DNA from: CAZYTX01 sp964650485
GTDB lineage: Bacteria > RBG-13-61-14 > DATKZS01
DNA: 64,000 bases
Assembly: GCA_964650485.1 (NCBI GenBank)
Contig: CAZYTX010000002.1
Coordinates: forward strand, 93,591-157,590
Direction: 5' to 3'
This document shows, piece after piece, positions 1 through 6,404 of this stretch. How positions within the stretch are numbered: position 1 is the first letter of the stretch; each line of letters begins with the position of its first letter. The notes below the pieces were generated by a model. The model made no database searches. It was not told the DNA's origin and was given only the letters and a program-made list of their open reading frames with translations. The position numbers and the translations under genes are program-made.

Positions 1-99
1 GCCCAGGTCGTCAATGAACTTAGCCTCGGGAACCACCGCCTCGGGATCAACGTCCAGGTTCTCCAGAATCAGCTCTTTAACTCGGTCGGCTACGGTCAT
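1..99 (-). CDS. acpP: Acyl carrier protein, N-terminal part (cut by window edge)
   Basis: The minus strand reads 33 codons from an ATG at 99 to the window edge, beginning MTVADRVKELILENLDVD and reaching FIDDLG, which matches the conserved start of bacterial acyl carrier protein. The Asp-Ser-Leu site that carries the 4'-phosphopantetheine arm lies just outside the window. It follows fabG by 46 bases on the same strand, the usual fab operon position. The protein carries growing acyl chains in type II fatty acid synthesis. Confidence 0.9.
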   Translation of the reverse strand, partial: MTVADRVKELILENLDVDPEAVVPEAKFIDDLG

Positions 100-145
100 G
101 AAAGCGCCCCCGCAAAGTCAATCGCTTCTAGATTGTACTTTTGAT

Positions 146-901
146 TCATGCGAAAAACAAACCCCCGTTCACGTGAATGGTCTGGCCGGTGATGTAGGAT
201 GCGGCCGGGCCTGCCAGGAAGAGCACCGCCCCGGCCACGTCCTCTGTTGTTCCCGGCCTCCCAAGGGGAATGCTTTCTTCAATCCTTTTCCTCAGCTCCT
301 CGGGCAATGCCCTTGTCATGTCGGTGTCTATGTATCCGGGCGCCACCGCGTTCACGGTTATCCCCCGGTGGCCGAGCTCGAGCGCCAGAGACCTTGTAAG
401 CCCCTCGATTCCGGCCTTGCTGGCCGCGTAGTTTGCCTGTCCCGGCCGGCCCATCCTGGCCACCACGCTGGAGATGTTTATTATGCGCCCTTGTTTGCGC
501 CGGATCATTATGCGGGACGCGGCCCGGCAGCAGTTGAAGCCCCCTCCCAGGTTGGTGTCCATAACCTTTTTCCACTGTGCGGGCTTCATCCTTCCCGTCA
601 CCTGGTCCGCGGTCACCCCGGCGTTGTTCACCAGGATGTATAGCCCCCCCATCTCCTTTTCAGTCTCCTTCATGGCATCCTGGGCGGCCTTGAAGTCGGC
701 CACGTCAAGCTTTTTAAAGTGCGCCCGGCCGCCGGCTTCCCGGATGAGCTCGTGAGTGGGGTCCTTGCCCGGCCCGACATTGTCAACGACCACGGTCACG
801 GCCCCGGCCCGGCCCAGTGCAATGGCCACCTCGCGGCCTATGCCCCTGGTCGCTCCGGTGACAACCGCCACCTTGCCCTCGAGTTCTTTTCCCGGGCTCA
901 T
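146..901 (-). CDS. fabG: 3-oxoacyl-[acyl-carrier-protein] reductase FabG
   Basis: A 251-residue short-chain dehydrogenase that reduces 3-oxoacyl-ACP with NADPH in fatty acid elongation. It has the Rossmann motif TGATRGIGR near residue 16, the NNAG motif, the catalytic Ser (INISS), the YAASK Tyr-Lys pair, and the C-terminal ending TGQTIHVNGG typical of FabG. The start is the ATG at 901, which overlaps the fabD stop by four bases (ATGA), so the two are translationally coupled; the reading frame stays open upstream but that part is antisense-like to nothing conserved. Its place between fabD and acpP supports FabG over other SDRs. Confidence 0.95.
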   Translation of the reverse strand: MSPGKELEGKVAVVTGATRGIGREVAIALGRAGAVTVVVDNVGPGKDPTHELIREAGGRAHFKKLDVADFKAAQDAMKETEKEMGGLYILVNNAGVTADQVTGRMKPAQWKKVMDTNLGGGFNCCRAASRIMIRRKQGRIINISSVVARMGRPGQANYAASKAGIEGLTRSLALELGHRGITVNAVAPGYIDTDMTRALPEELRKRIEESIPLGRPGTTEDVAGAVLFLAGPAASYITGQTIHVNGGLFFA

Positions 902-1836
902 GCTGATATGGCCTCCTCGATCTCCTTTAGGTTTTCCGGCTCCATCATGGAGAGCACGCGCGCTCCAGGCGATATCCGTTTTATCAACCCGGCCAGCACC
1001 TTGCCCGGCCCGGCCTCTATGTATATGTTCGCGCCCATCCTGTCCATCTGTTCGATTGACTGGCGCCATTTTACCGCATTTGTCACCTGTTGCACCAGGA
1101 GAGCAGCCGCGGCCCCCGGGCCCGGATACGGCTCCGCGTCCACGTTGGATATAACCGGGAAAGCAGGGTCGCAAAACCTCGTGTCCTGGAGCAGCGCGGC
1201 CATCTTCTCGGCCGCGGGCTGCATGAGCCGGGTGTGGAAGGGCCCGGAGACTTTAAGCCTCCTGGCCTTGCCCTTTTGCTCTTTTACCATGGATACGGCC
1301 CGGTCCAGAGCGGGCAGGTGTCCGGATATGACCACCTGGCCGGGGGCGTTGTCGTTTGCCGGCCACACCTTTTCTGCGGGAGTGGATGCCATGTGGCAGG
1401 CTTTTTCAACCTCATCCCTCCCGAGACCCATGACCGCGGCCATGCCACCCACCCCGTCCGGCACTGCCTCCTCCATCCACCTGCCCCGCATGTGCAGGCA
1501 CTTTATCGCGTCTGCAAAAGAGATCGAGCCCGCGGCGCACAGTGCCGCGTACTCGCCCGAGCTGTGGCCCGCGGCCACAAGCGGTCTTATGTCCAGGACC
1601 TCCCGGAGCACGTTGTATGCGGCCATGCTGGCTGCCAGTATGCAAGGCTGGGTATTGGAGGTAAGCCCGAGCTCTTCAGCCGGTCCATTAAAGCACATGG
1701 AGGCCACGTCAAAGCCCGCGGCCTCGGATGCCTGCTCGAATGTCTCGCGCGCGCTCTTGAACTCCTGGCACATCTCGAGCCCCATGCCCGGCAACTGCGA
1801 GCCCTGGCCGGGGAAGACCATGGCCGGGCGAATCAT
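898..1836 (-). CDS. fabD: Malonyl CoA-acyl carrier protein transacylase FabD
   Basis: A 312-residue malonyl-CoA:ACP transacylase, of normal family length. It shows the N-terminal FPGQGSQ motif, the nucleophile elbow GHSSGEYAAL with the active-site Ser near residue 91, and the GPFHTRLM motif with the catalytic His near residue 200. It supplies malonyl-ACP for chain elongation. It lies 30 bases after rpmF, where plsX and fabH stand in many bacteria; both are missing here. The stop overlaps the fabG start. Confidence 0.95.
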   Translation of the reverse strand: MIRPAMVFPGQGSQLPGMGLEMCQEFKSARETFEQASEAAGFDVASMCFNGPAEELGLTSNTQPCILAASMAAYNVLREVLDIRPLVAAGHSSGEYAALCAAGSISFADAIKCLHMRGRWMEEAVPDGVGGMAAVMGLGRDEVEKACHMASTPAEKVWPANDNAPGQVVISGHLPALDRAVSMVKEQKGKARRLKVSGPFHTRLMQPAAEKMAALLQDTRFCDPAFPVISNVDAEPYPGPGAAAALLVQQVTNAVKWRQSIEQMDRMGANIYIEAGPGKVLAGLIKRISPGARVLSMMEPENLKEIEEAISA

Positions 1837-1866
1837 TCAGGAAGCTCCGGGGAGTAAAAAAAGGTG

Positions 1867-2049
1867 TCAGACCTCTTCGACTGCCTTGACCGACCTGCCC
1901 TTGTAATGACCGCAGCTCGGGCACATGCGGTGCGGGAGCACGGGCTCTCCGCAGTTCGAGCAGCTTATGGTGTTCTTAGGCGTGAGTGCGTGATGGGACC
2001 TCCCCATCCTCGTTCTCGACTTTGACTTTTTCCTTTTGGGAACGGCCAT
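1867..2049 (-). CDS. rpmF: Large ribosomal subunit protein bL32
   Basis: A 60-residue bL32. It has the basic N terminus MAVPKRKKSKSRTRMGRSHH and a zinc-ribbon with four cysteines (CSNCGEPVLPHRMCPSC). An AGGAG ribosome binding site lies just before the ATG at 2049. It is nine bases downstream of the DUF177 gene, the conserved yceD-rpmF pair, and leads into the fab genes, so ribosome and fatty acid synthesis are co-transcribed. Confidence 0.97.
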   Translation of the reverse strand: MAVPKRKKSKSRTRMGRSHHALTPKNTISCSNCGEPVLPHRMCPSCGHYKGRSVKAVEEV

Positions 2050-2058
2050 GTGGTACTC

Positions 2059-2622
2059 CTATTTTTCTTCTATCTTTAGCTCCTGGATCTTTTGCAGTCT
2101 GGGGTCGGGCTCCACTTTATCGCAGGTGCACTGCTCATAGTTCCTGTCCGCGCCGCAACGCGGACACAGCCCTTTGCAGTCCCGCCTGCAAAGCGGTTGT
2201 ATTGGGACCTCCAAAGCCACCATCTCCTTGAAAAAGGGGTTCAGGTCAACCTCCTCGCCCTGGTAAAAGCTCCGGTTCATATCCTGGAAGGAAAGCTCAA
2301 CCTCTTCGGGCAACTCGGCAGGCGGGCCCGGCTGCATTATTATATCCGTTCTTCCCTCCAGGGGACAGCGAATCTCTGCCCCGCACCTCGCGCAGACCGT
2401 GGCCAGCTCTGCCTTGACCGCGCCTTTCAGCCTCAGATTGCGGCCCTCCTTTGAGAGCCGACCCGAAACACTCATGGAGCCCTCTATGTGAGGCCCCTCC
2501 TCTCCAGAGAACTCGGGTATGTTGTCCAGCCACTGCCTGGGCATCTCATGGTTTATCTCGATGCCCTCGTCCGGGATGCGGCTCAAGTTAATAATCAGCT
2601 TCTGTTCTGGATCACCCTGCAT
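2059..2622 (-). CDS. yceD: DUF177/YceD family protein, first gene of the fab operon
   Basis: A 187-residue DUF177 (YceD) protein. The C-terminal half has CARCGAEIRCPL and a later zinc-ribbon-like cluster CRRDCKGLCPRCG, then CTCD. In the family this C-terminal cluster is typical, and YceD is linked to 23S rRNA/ribosome synthesis, although its exact role is not settled. The ATG at 2622 has AGGA six bases upstream and a strong promoter directly in front. It is followed by rpmF at nine bases. Confidence 0.85.
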   Translation of the reverse strand: MQGDPEQKLIINLSRIPDEGIEINHEMPRQWLDNIPEFSGEEGPHIEGSMSVSGRLSKEGRNLRLKGAVKAELATVCARCGAEIRCPLEGRTDIIMQPGPPAELPEEVELSFQDMNRSFYQGEEVDLNPFFKEMVALEVPIQPLCRRDCKGLCPRCGADRNYEQCTCDKVEPDPRLQKIQELKIEEK

Positions 2623-2632
2623 TACAAGTCCT

Positions 2633-2660
2633 AGTTTATCTTTGCCGGGGTGATTGTCAA
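2633..2660 (-). promoter_or_regulatory. Sigma-70 promoter of the yceD-rpmF-fab operon
   Basis: On the minus strand a perfect -35 TTGACA (2655-2660) is followed by a 16-base spacer and a -10 TAAACT (2633-2638, four of six consensus bases). The predicted transcript start lies about 5 bases before the yceD ATG at 2622, so the leader would be very short. Confidence 0.6.
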
Positions 2661-2718
2661 GGCATTAGCATACAGGAGCGGAAGGGGCATCAGGAGGAAT
2701 CTTCTTAAACCCTGGCTT

Positions 2719-2748
2719 TTGGCCATGCAGCCCCGGCTGTGATAAAAT
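2719..2748 (+). promoter_or_regulatory. Probable promoter of the response regulator-PilZ pair
   Basis: TTGGCC at 2719-2724, an 18-base spacer, and TAAAAT at 2743-2748. The predicted start lies about nine bases before the ATG at 2764. No Shine-Dalgarno sequence precedes that ATG, so the mRNA may be nearly leaderless. Confidence 0.4.
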
Positions 2749-2763
2749 TTAACGTGTAGCGCC

Positions 2764-3348
2764 ATGCCGGAAACGGAAGAGCGTAAGAAATACTGCCCCA
2801 GTTGCGGAAGCATGGTGCCTGTTTATACCATGATCTCCAGTGCCGGAGAGATTGACAGGTGCCAGTTCTGCAACATGGAGCTTGTGGATGAAGCGCCCAG
2901 CGTGTCCAGCATAAACCTGGGCAGGGTGTACGTGGTGGAGGACACCGCGCTGCTCAGGGAGATGATTAAGGACATCATGATTGTGAGGGGCCTGGCCGAG
3001 GACGTGCAGGTGTGCGAGAACGGGGCCGAGTTTTTAACCAGCTACACCCGGGACATACTGATGAAGCGACCGCCCGGCCTGGTGATGCTCGACGTGGTCA
3101 TGCCCATCTTGAACGGGATCAATGCCGCGGTTGCGGCCAGGTCAGTGGAAAAGGCATTCGGCGACAGGAAGACCCCCCTGCTATTCTTCACGGTCAAGCA
3201 GTGCGACGACAGCTTCCGCAGGCTTCTCAACTACTCCGCTCCAGCCATGTACATCAACAAGGGCAGAGAGTCCTCGCCGGACAAGATGAGGAGCCGGGTG
3301 GAGGCGGTGATAAGCCGGCTGTGGAAGGAGATGCTGGAAGGAGAATGA
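2764..3348 (+). CDS. Response regulator with N-terminal zinc ribbon
   Basis: A 194-residue protein. Residues 8-42 hold two CxxC pairs (CPSC and CQFC) about 20 residues apart, a zinc-ribbon pattern. Residues 58-185 form a CheY-like receiver: the acidic pair in VYVVEDT, the phospho-acceptor Asp in LVMLDVVMPILNG, the Thr in FFTVKQ and the Lys in YINKG. No DNA-binding or enzymatic output domain follows. The next gene, a PilZ protein starting two bases later, is a natural candidate for its partner, suggesting a two-component signal feeding into c-di-GMP-type output. The partner kinase is not in the window. Confidence 0.8.
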   Translation: MPETEERKKYCPSCGSMVPVYTMISSAGEIDRCQFCNMELVDEAPSVSSINLGRVYVVEDTALLREMIKDIMIVRGLAEDVQVCENGAEFLTSYTRDILMKRPPGLVMLDVVMPILNGINAAVAARSVEKAFGDRKTPLLFFTVKQCDDSFRRLLNYSAPAMYINKGRESSPDKMRSRVEAVISRLWKEMLEGE

Positions 3349-3349
3349 T

Positions 3350-3886
3350 TTGGCCCGTGTGAGAAAGGCAAGGTCAGGAGAGCGCCGTTTTCAGCGCGCC
3401 TCCTGCTGTTTTCCCGGCACGTTCAACTGGGGCACGGTGAGCCATCCTGCAACCATAATGATCATCGGCCTGGGCGGAGGCTTTGTAAGCTCAGAGGTGC
3501 AGGTGCCCGAGGGTTGTGATGTTTCTCTGTCCTTTGAAATGGACCCCGAGCGCGAGCCTGTCCGAGCCCGGGGCAAGGTGGCTTGGCTCACCCGCAAGGG
3601 AATACGCATCAGGGACATGCCCCGAAGGCAGGGCTTTGCCGTGGAGTTCACAAGGATATTCCCCGAGCACAAGGCCAGGATAGACGAGTACGTGAAGAAT
3701 CAGAACAGGCTCTTCAAGGCCATTGACCACGAAATGAAAAAGAAAAAGCCGGATAAAAAGCTCATAAAAAAGCTGTTCTCTCAGGCCAGGCCAGGCGAGT
3801 CCACCCACCTGAACCACATAAAGAAGGTCACAAAGGACGAGCTCAGGCACTTCCGACTCAGGAAATACCCCCAGGAAGATGAATAG
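3350..3886 (+). CDS. PilZ domain protein
   Basis: A 178-residue protein with a PilZ-like domain in the first 120 residues. It has an arginine-rich GERRFQR segment resembling the RxxxR c-di-GMP site and a later IMIIGLGGGFV segment in the place of the (D/N)xSxxG motif; the second motif is imperfect, so ligand binding is uncertain. The C-terminal 60 residues are highly charged (KKKKPDKK). Translation starts at a TTG at 3350, with AAGGAG upstream inside the end of the response regulator gene, indicating coupling. It ends eight bases from the end of the opposing gene. Confidence 0.7.
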   Translation: MARVRKARSGERRFQRASCCFPGTFNWGTVSHPATIMIIGLGGGFVSSEVQVPEGCDVSLSFEMDPEREPVRARGKVAWLTRKGIRIRDMPRRQGFAVEFTRIFPEHKARIDEYVKNQNRLFKAIDHEMKKKKPDKKLIKKLFSQARPGESTHLNHIKKVTKDELRHFRLRKYPQEDE

Positions 3887-3893
3887 GCAAGGC

Positions 3894-4483
3894 TTATAAA
3901 CCGCCCGGGCCGGAGCGAAAAGAGCGGCCCATGCGCTTTTCCGCAGCACTCTTCAGGTCTACGAGCATCTCCTCCGCCCGCGAGGGCATATCAGCCAGGG
4001 ATATGGCAAGCTCGACAGCCTCCGGATCAGAGGGCCGGGGAAGTTCAGATGACATGACCCATCTTACCTCGTTGCCCCCAGCACGCCCGGTGATCGCAAG
4101 CTCCGTCTTCATAAAGGTGTTGACAACGATCCAGTTGTTAAAGGACAAGGACTTCGACCTCACCCCGCCCCTCTCTTCCCAGGAGAGCACCGCGGAGGTG
4201 ATCCGACCGGCGCCGACCTCGTACATGGCTGGACAGCAGCTAAGCCCCTCATCCTCATTGCGGGCCACGGCGGCTCCAGCAATGCAGTCACGCTCTATGA
4301 CGAGGTTCGGAAGCAACCGCTGGAGCGAGCCCAGTCGGTCCCTTGCCAGGCCGGCCACCTTCCTGGGATGGCCGTTTATCCATACCCTGGACTATTGCCC
4401 CCAAAACCACGCCAACAAAGACCCCCAGAGCAAAAAAGCCCCGCGACTCTGTCGCCAAACCACCCCGGCCTAAAAACCTCCAT
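3894..4483 (-). pseudogene. Membrane-anchored protein of unknown function, apparently frameshifted
   Basis: The open 3' part (3894-4358) encodes about 154 residues that look like a genuine protein, but no good start exists there. Reading upstream on the minus strand, coding-like sequence continues in three successive frames: an ATG at 4483 gives MEVFRPGWFGDRVAGLF; after a T6 run the next frame gives a membrane helix FALGVFVGVVLGAIVQG; then VWINGHPRKVAGLARDRLG leads into the long frame. Removing one base at the T6 run and one near the G5 or G3 runs would join them into a protein of about 195 residues with one N-terminal membrane anchor. I do not recognise the family. Decay or homopolymer sequence errors are both possible. 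Confidence 0.5.
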
Positions 4484-4542
4484 CAATTCCAAGGCTTGAA
4501 AGAAAAAACAAACCGGCTTTGCGGAATTGCTGGGTGTCAACT

Positions 4543-4552
4543 GGGGGGGGGG
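4543..4552. repeat. Homopolymer of ten G abutting a promoter
   Basis: Ten consecutive G on the plus strand end exactly where the -35 element TTGCCA begins. Such tracts can slip during replication and, next to a promoter, can tune its strength. It is one of two ten-base G/C runs in the window. Confidence 0.8.
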
Positions 4553-4581
4553 TTGCCATGCCAATCAAAGCTGTATATAAT
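4553..4581 (+). promoter_or_regulatory. Strong sigma-70 promoter for the second PilZ gene
   Basis: TTGCCA at 4553-4558, a 17-base spacer, and a perfect TATAAT at 4576-4581. The transcript should start near 4588, leaving a leader of about 27 bases with AAGGAG at 4603-4608 before the ATG at 4615. This fixes the gene start and rules out the in-frame upstream starts at 4519 and 4558. Confidence 0.75.
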
Positions 4582-4614
4582 GGTACCAGGCATGGACCGG
4601 TAAAGGAGCTTGCA

Positions 4615-5124
4615 ATGGACCATGAAAAGGGCTCGGAGCCGCGCGTGAAAAAACAGGGCAAGAGAAGGGAAGAAAAAGACGCGGGTGTATGGATCCAGAA
4701 CTACCTGGGCAAATCCCTGTCCCCGGAGGAGACCCTGTTCAAGCTCAACGAAATCCTCTACGCTGACCGGCACCGGGGCATAAGGAAGAACGTGCGGGCG
4801 CCCTTCCCTGTGCAGGTGTCAATAAATATTGACGGGTCCGTCCAGAAAAGCACGGTTTACACCCTGAGCCAGAAGGGGGCCTTTATAAAGCATCCCTCTC
4901 CTCCTCCCGCGGGAAGGATCATTGACGTTTATCTTACGCTGCCCGACGAGGGTCCCCTTATCAGCGTGAAAGGAAATGTCGTAGAATCCATACCTATTGA
5001 CAAGGCCTCCGCCAAAGGGGTCCTTTCCGGCATGTCCGTTGTCTTTACCGACGTCAGCGCCACCGACCGCAAGAGGATTGACAAGCTGGTCAAAGACAAG
5101 GCAAAACGCATGCAGAAACCCTGA
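4615..5124 (+). CDS. PilZ domain protein
   Basis: A 169-residue protein beginning MDHEKGSEPRVKK. After a charged N terminus, residues 60-165 form a PilZ domain: RKNVRAPFPVQV supplies the arginine cluster and LSQKGAFIK the (D/N)xSxxG-like turn. PilZ domains bind c-di-GMP and alter motility, adhesion or polysaccharide export. The start follows from the promoter and ribosome binding site. It is followed by yraN 26 bases later, on the same strand. Confidence 0.75.
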   Translation: MDHEKGSEPRVKKQGKRREEKDAGVWIQNYLGKSLSPEETLFKLNEILYADRHRGIRKNVRAPFPVQVSINIDGSVQKSTVYTLSQKGAFIKHPSPPPAGRIIDVYLTLPDEGPLISVKGNVVESIPIDKASAKGVLSGMSVVFTDVSATDRKRIDKLVKDKAKRMQKP

Positions 5125-5150
5125 GCCGGCCTCCGTTCCCGCTTGAAGGC

Positions 5151-5522
5151 ATGAGCAAGAGGACAGAAAAAGGCAAGAAGTCCGAGGATATCGCCGCGTC
5201 CTTTCTGGAAGGGCAGGGGCTCAAGGTCATTTGCAGGAACTTTCGCGCCAAGCGGGGCGAGCTCGACATTATCGCCCGTGACAAGGACACCTTGTGCATA
5301 GTGGAGGTCCGCTCCAGGGGGGAGTCTTCCCCCCGCGTACCCGAGGGCGAGCTGGGCCGTAAAAAGGTGAGGAGCATCACCCGGGCCGCCAGGAAGCTCA
5401 TCCATAAACACGGTCTTCAAAATGTGCCTGTAAGATATGACCTCTTGGTGGTCTACTGGGAGTCGGAAAAACCAAAGATAAAGTTCTACCCCGGCGGCAT
5501 CACCCCGGGGCCCGTTTTCTAG
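5151..5522 (+). CDS. yraN: YraN/UPF0102 family endonuclease-like protein
   Basis: A 123-residue member of the UPF0102 family, which has the Holliday-junction-resolvase/restriction-endonuclease fold. Visible family motifs are GKKSEDIAASFL, NFRAKRGELDIIARD with the conserved Glu and Asp, and the IVEVRSR metal-binding segment with the Glu. The Lys usual in EVK is Arg here. The cellular role is not established for the family. It converges with the TPR lipoprotein gene, one base apart. Confidence 0.85.
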   Translation: MSKRTEKGKKSEDIAASFLEGQGLKVICRNFRAKRGELDIIARDKDTLCIVEVRSRGESSPRVPEGELGRKKVRSITRAARKLIHKHGLQNVPVRYDLLVVYWESEKPKIKFYPGGITPGPVF

Positions 5523-5523
5523 A

Positions 5524-6165
5524 TTACTCCTCTGCTCCCGCGGTGTCGCCGCTCTCCATTGCGGCCGCACGTGCTCCCCCTTCATCGGCCCCTTCTTGCT
5601 CGCCGGGTTCCTCCACAAGCTCCGCGCCCTGCTCCTCCAGCCATTCCATGGCCGCTTCATAATCATCTTTGCCCTTTTGCAGGGACTGTTTAATCGAGGA
5701 GAAATCTCTTTCACCCCGGGAGAGCTCCTCTGCTTTTTCTATCTGCTCCATGGCCTCGTCAAACTTTAGCTGCTTCGAGTAGGCCGAGGCCAGGTTAACG
5801 CGTGCGGTCACGTTCTCGGGCTTAAGCTCCATTGCCTTTTCCAGGTGCTCGATTGCCTTGGGATAGTTTTCCAGCTTCAAGTAAACCGTTCCCATGTTCA
5901 GCCTGGAGTGGAAGTAGTCCGGGTTAAGCTCAAGCGCCCGCTTGTACTCTTGTATGGCCTTGTCGTACATTTTCAGACGGGAGTAAGCATAACCCAGCTC
6001 GTGGTGGGCCCTGGCGTCGTCAGGTCTTTCCTTTGTCAACTGCTTGAAGTATTCGGCCGCGTCCTTGTACTCGCCTTTGCGCATCATGTCCGAGCCCTCC
6101 TTGTAAGGATCGCACCCGCCGGCCAGGACGAAGACGAGCGCGGCCATGACAATCTTTGCTTTCAT
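5524..6165 (-). CDS. TPR-repeat lipoprotein
   Basis: About 213 residues. The start MKAKIVMAALVFVLAGGC gives a lipoprotein signal with lipobox LAGGC; the ATG at 6165 has GGGAGG upstream. After the Cys, four or so tetratricopeptide repeats follow (for example AEYFKQLTKERPDDARAHHE and YKRALELNPDYFHSRLNMG). The C-terminal 40 residues are acidic and low in complexity (EEPGEQEGADEGG). TPR lipoproteins usually act as envelope scaffolds; the partner is unknown. It is transcribed alone. Confidence 0.85.
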   Translation of the reverse strand: MKAKIVMAALVFVLAGGCDPYKEGSDMMRKGEYKDAAEYFKQLTKERPDDARAHHELGYAYSRLKMYDKAIQEYKRALELNPDYFHSRLNMGTVYLKLENYPKAIEHLEKAMELKPENVTARVNLASAYSKQLKFDEAMEQIEKAEELSRGERDFSSIKQSLQKGKDDYEAAMEWLEEQGAELVEEPGEQEGADEGGARAAAMESGDTAGAEE

Positions 6166-6250
6166 GATAGACCCTCCCAATGCAGCCCGAATTCATTTAT
6201 TATCTTAACATACATTATCTAGCTTTGATTGCTCTTAAAAGCAAATTGTT

Positions 6251-6310
6251 GCAGGGCTTCGAGATGGCAACCAGGGATCAAGGGTTCTATTTCTGCGACC
6301 TGGTCCCTGC
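6251..6310. other. Nested inverted repeat in a divergent intergenic region
   Basis: GCAGGG (6251-6256) pairs with CCCTGC (6305-6310), and ACCAGG (6270-6275) pairs with CCTGGT (6299-6304). The two 3' arms are contiguous while the 5' arms are 13 bases apart, giving a 12-bp bulged stem. It sits in the 239-base gap between the lipoprotein and FAD gene starts and could be a leader structure or a regulator site. It lacks the T-loop of a tRNA. Confidence 0.3.
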
Positions 6311-6404
6311 TTTTGAGACCAACACGGATTTCTGATAAACCTATGACACAAAGCACGGTCAAGGTGAAAACACGGGCACGGCCCGTAAACGGGAGGGATA
6401 AAGC

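Noticed and set aside
719..1906. Long plus-strand open frame of 395 codons
   Set aside because: It is antisense to fabD/fabG, which carry full family motifs; high GC content leaves such shadow frames open.
3931..4473. Plus-strand open frame of 180 codons opposite the frameshifted gene
   Set aside because: Its translation is Ser/Pro-rich without motifs and its codon use is unlike its neighbours, whereas the minus strand gives a protein-like sequence with a membrane helix.
4519..4614. Longer form of the second PilZ protein starting at TTG 4519 or ATG 4558
   Set aside because: Both starts lie upstream of the predicted transcript start; the ATG at 4615 has a good ribosome binding site.
6240..6330. 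Possible tRNA, because an inverted-repeat-rich stretch contains GGGTTCTATTTC
   Set aside because: The T-loop lacks the GTTCRANYC pattern, no anticodon or acceptor stem of proper length can be drawn, and the pairing fits a bulged stem instead.
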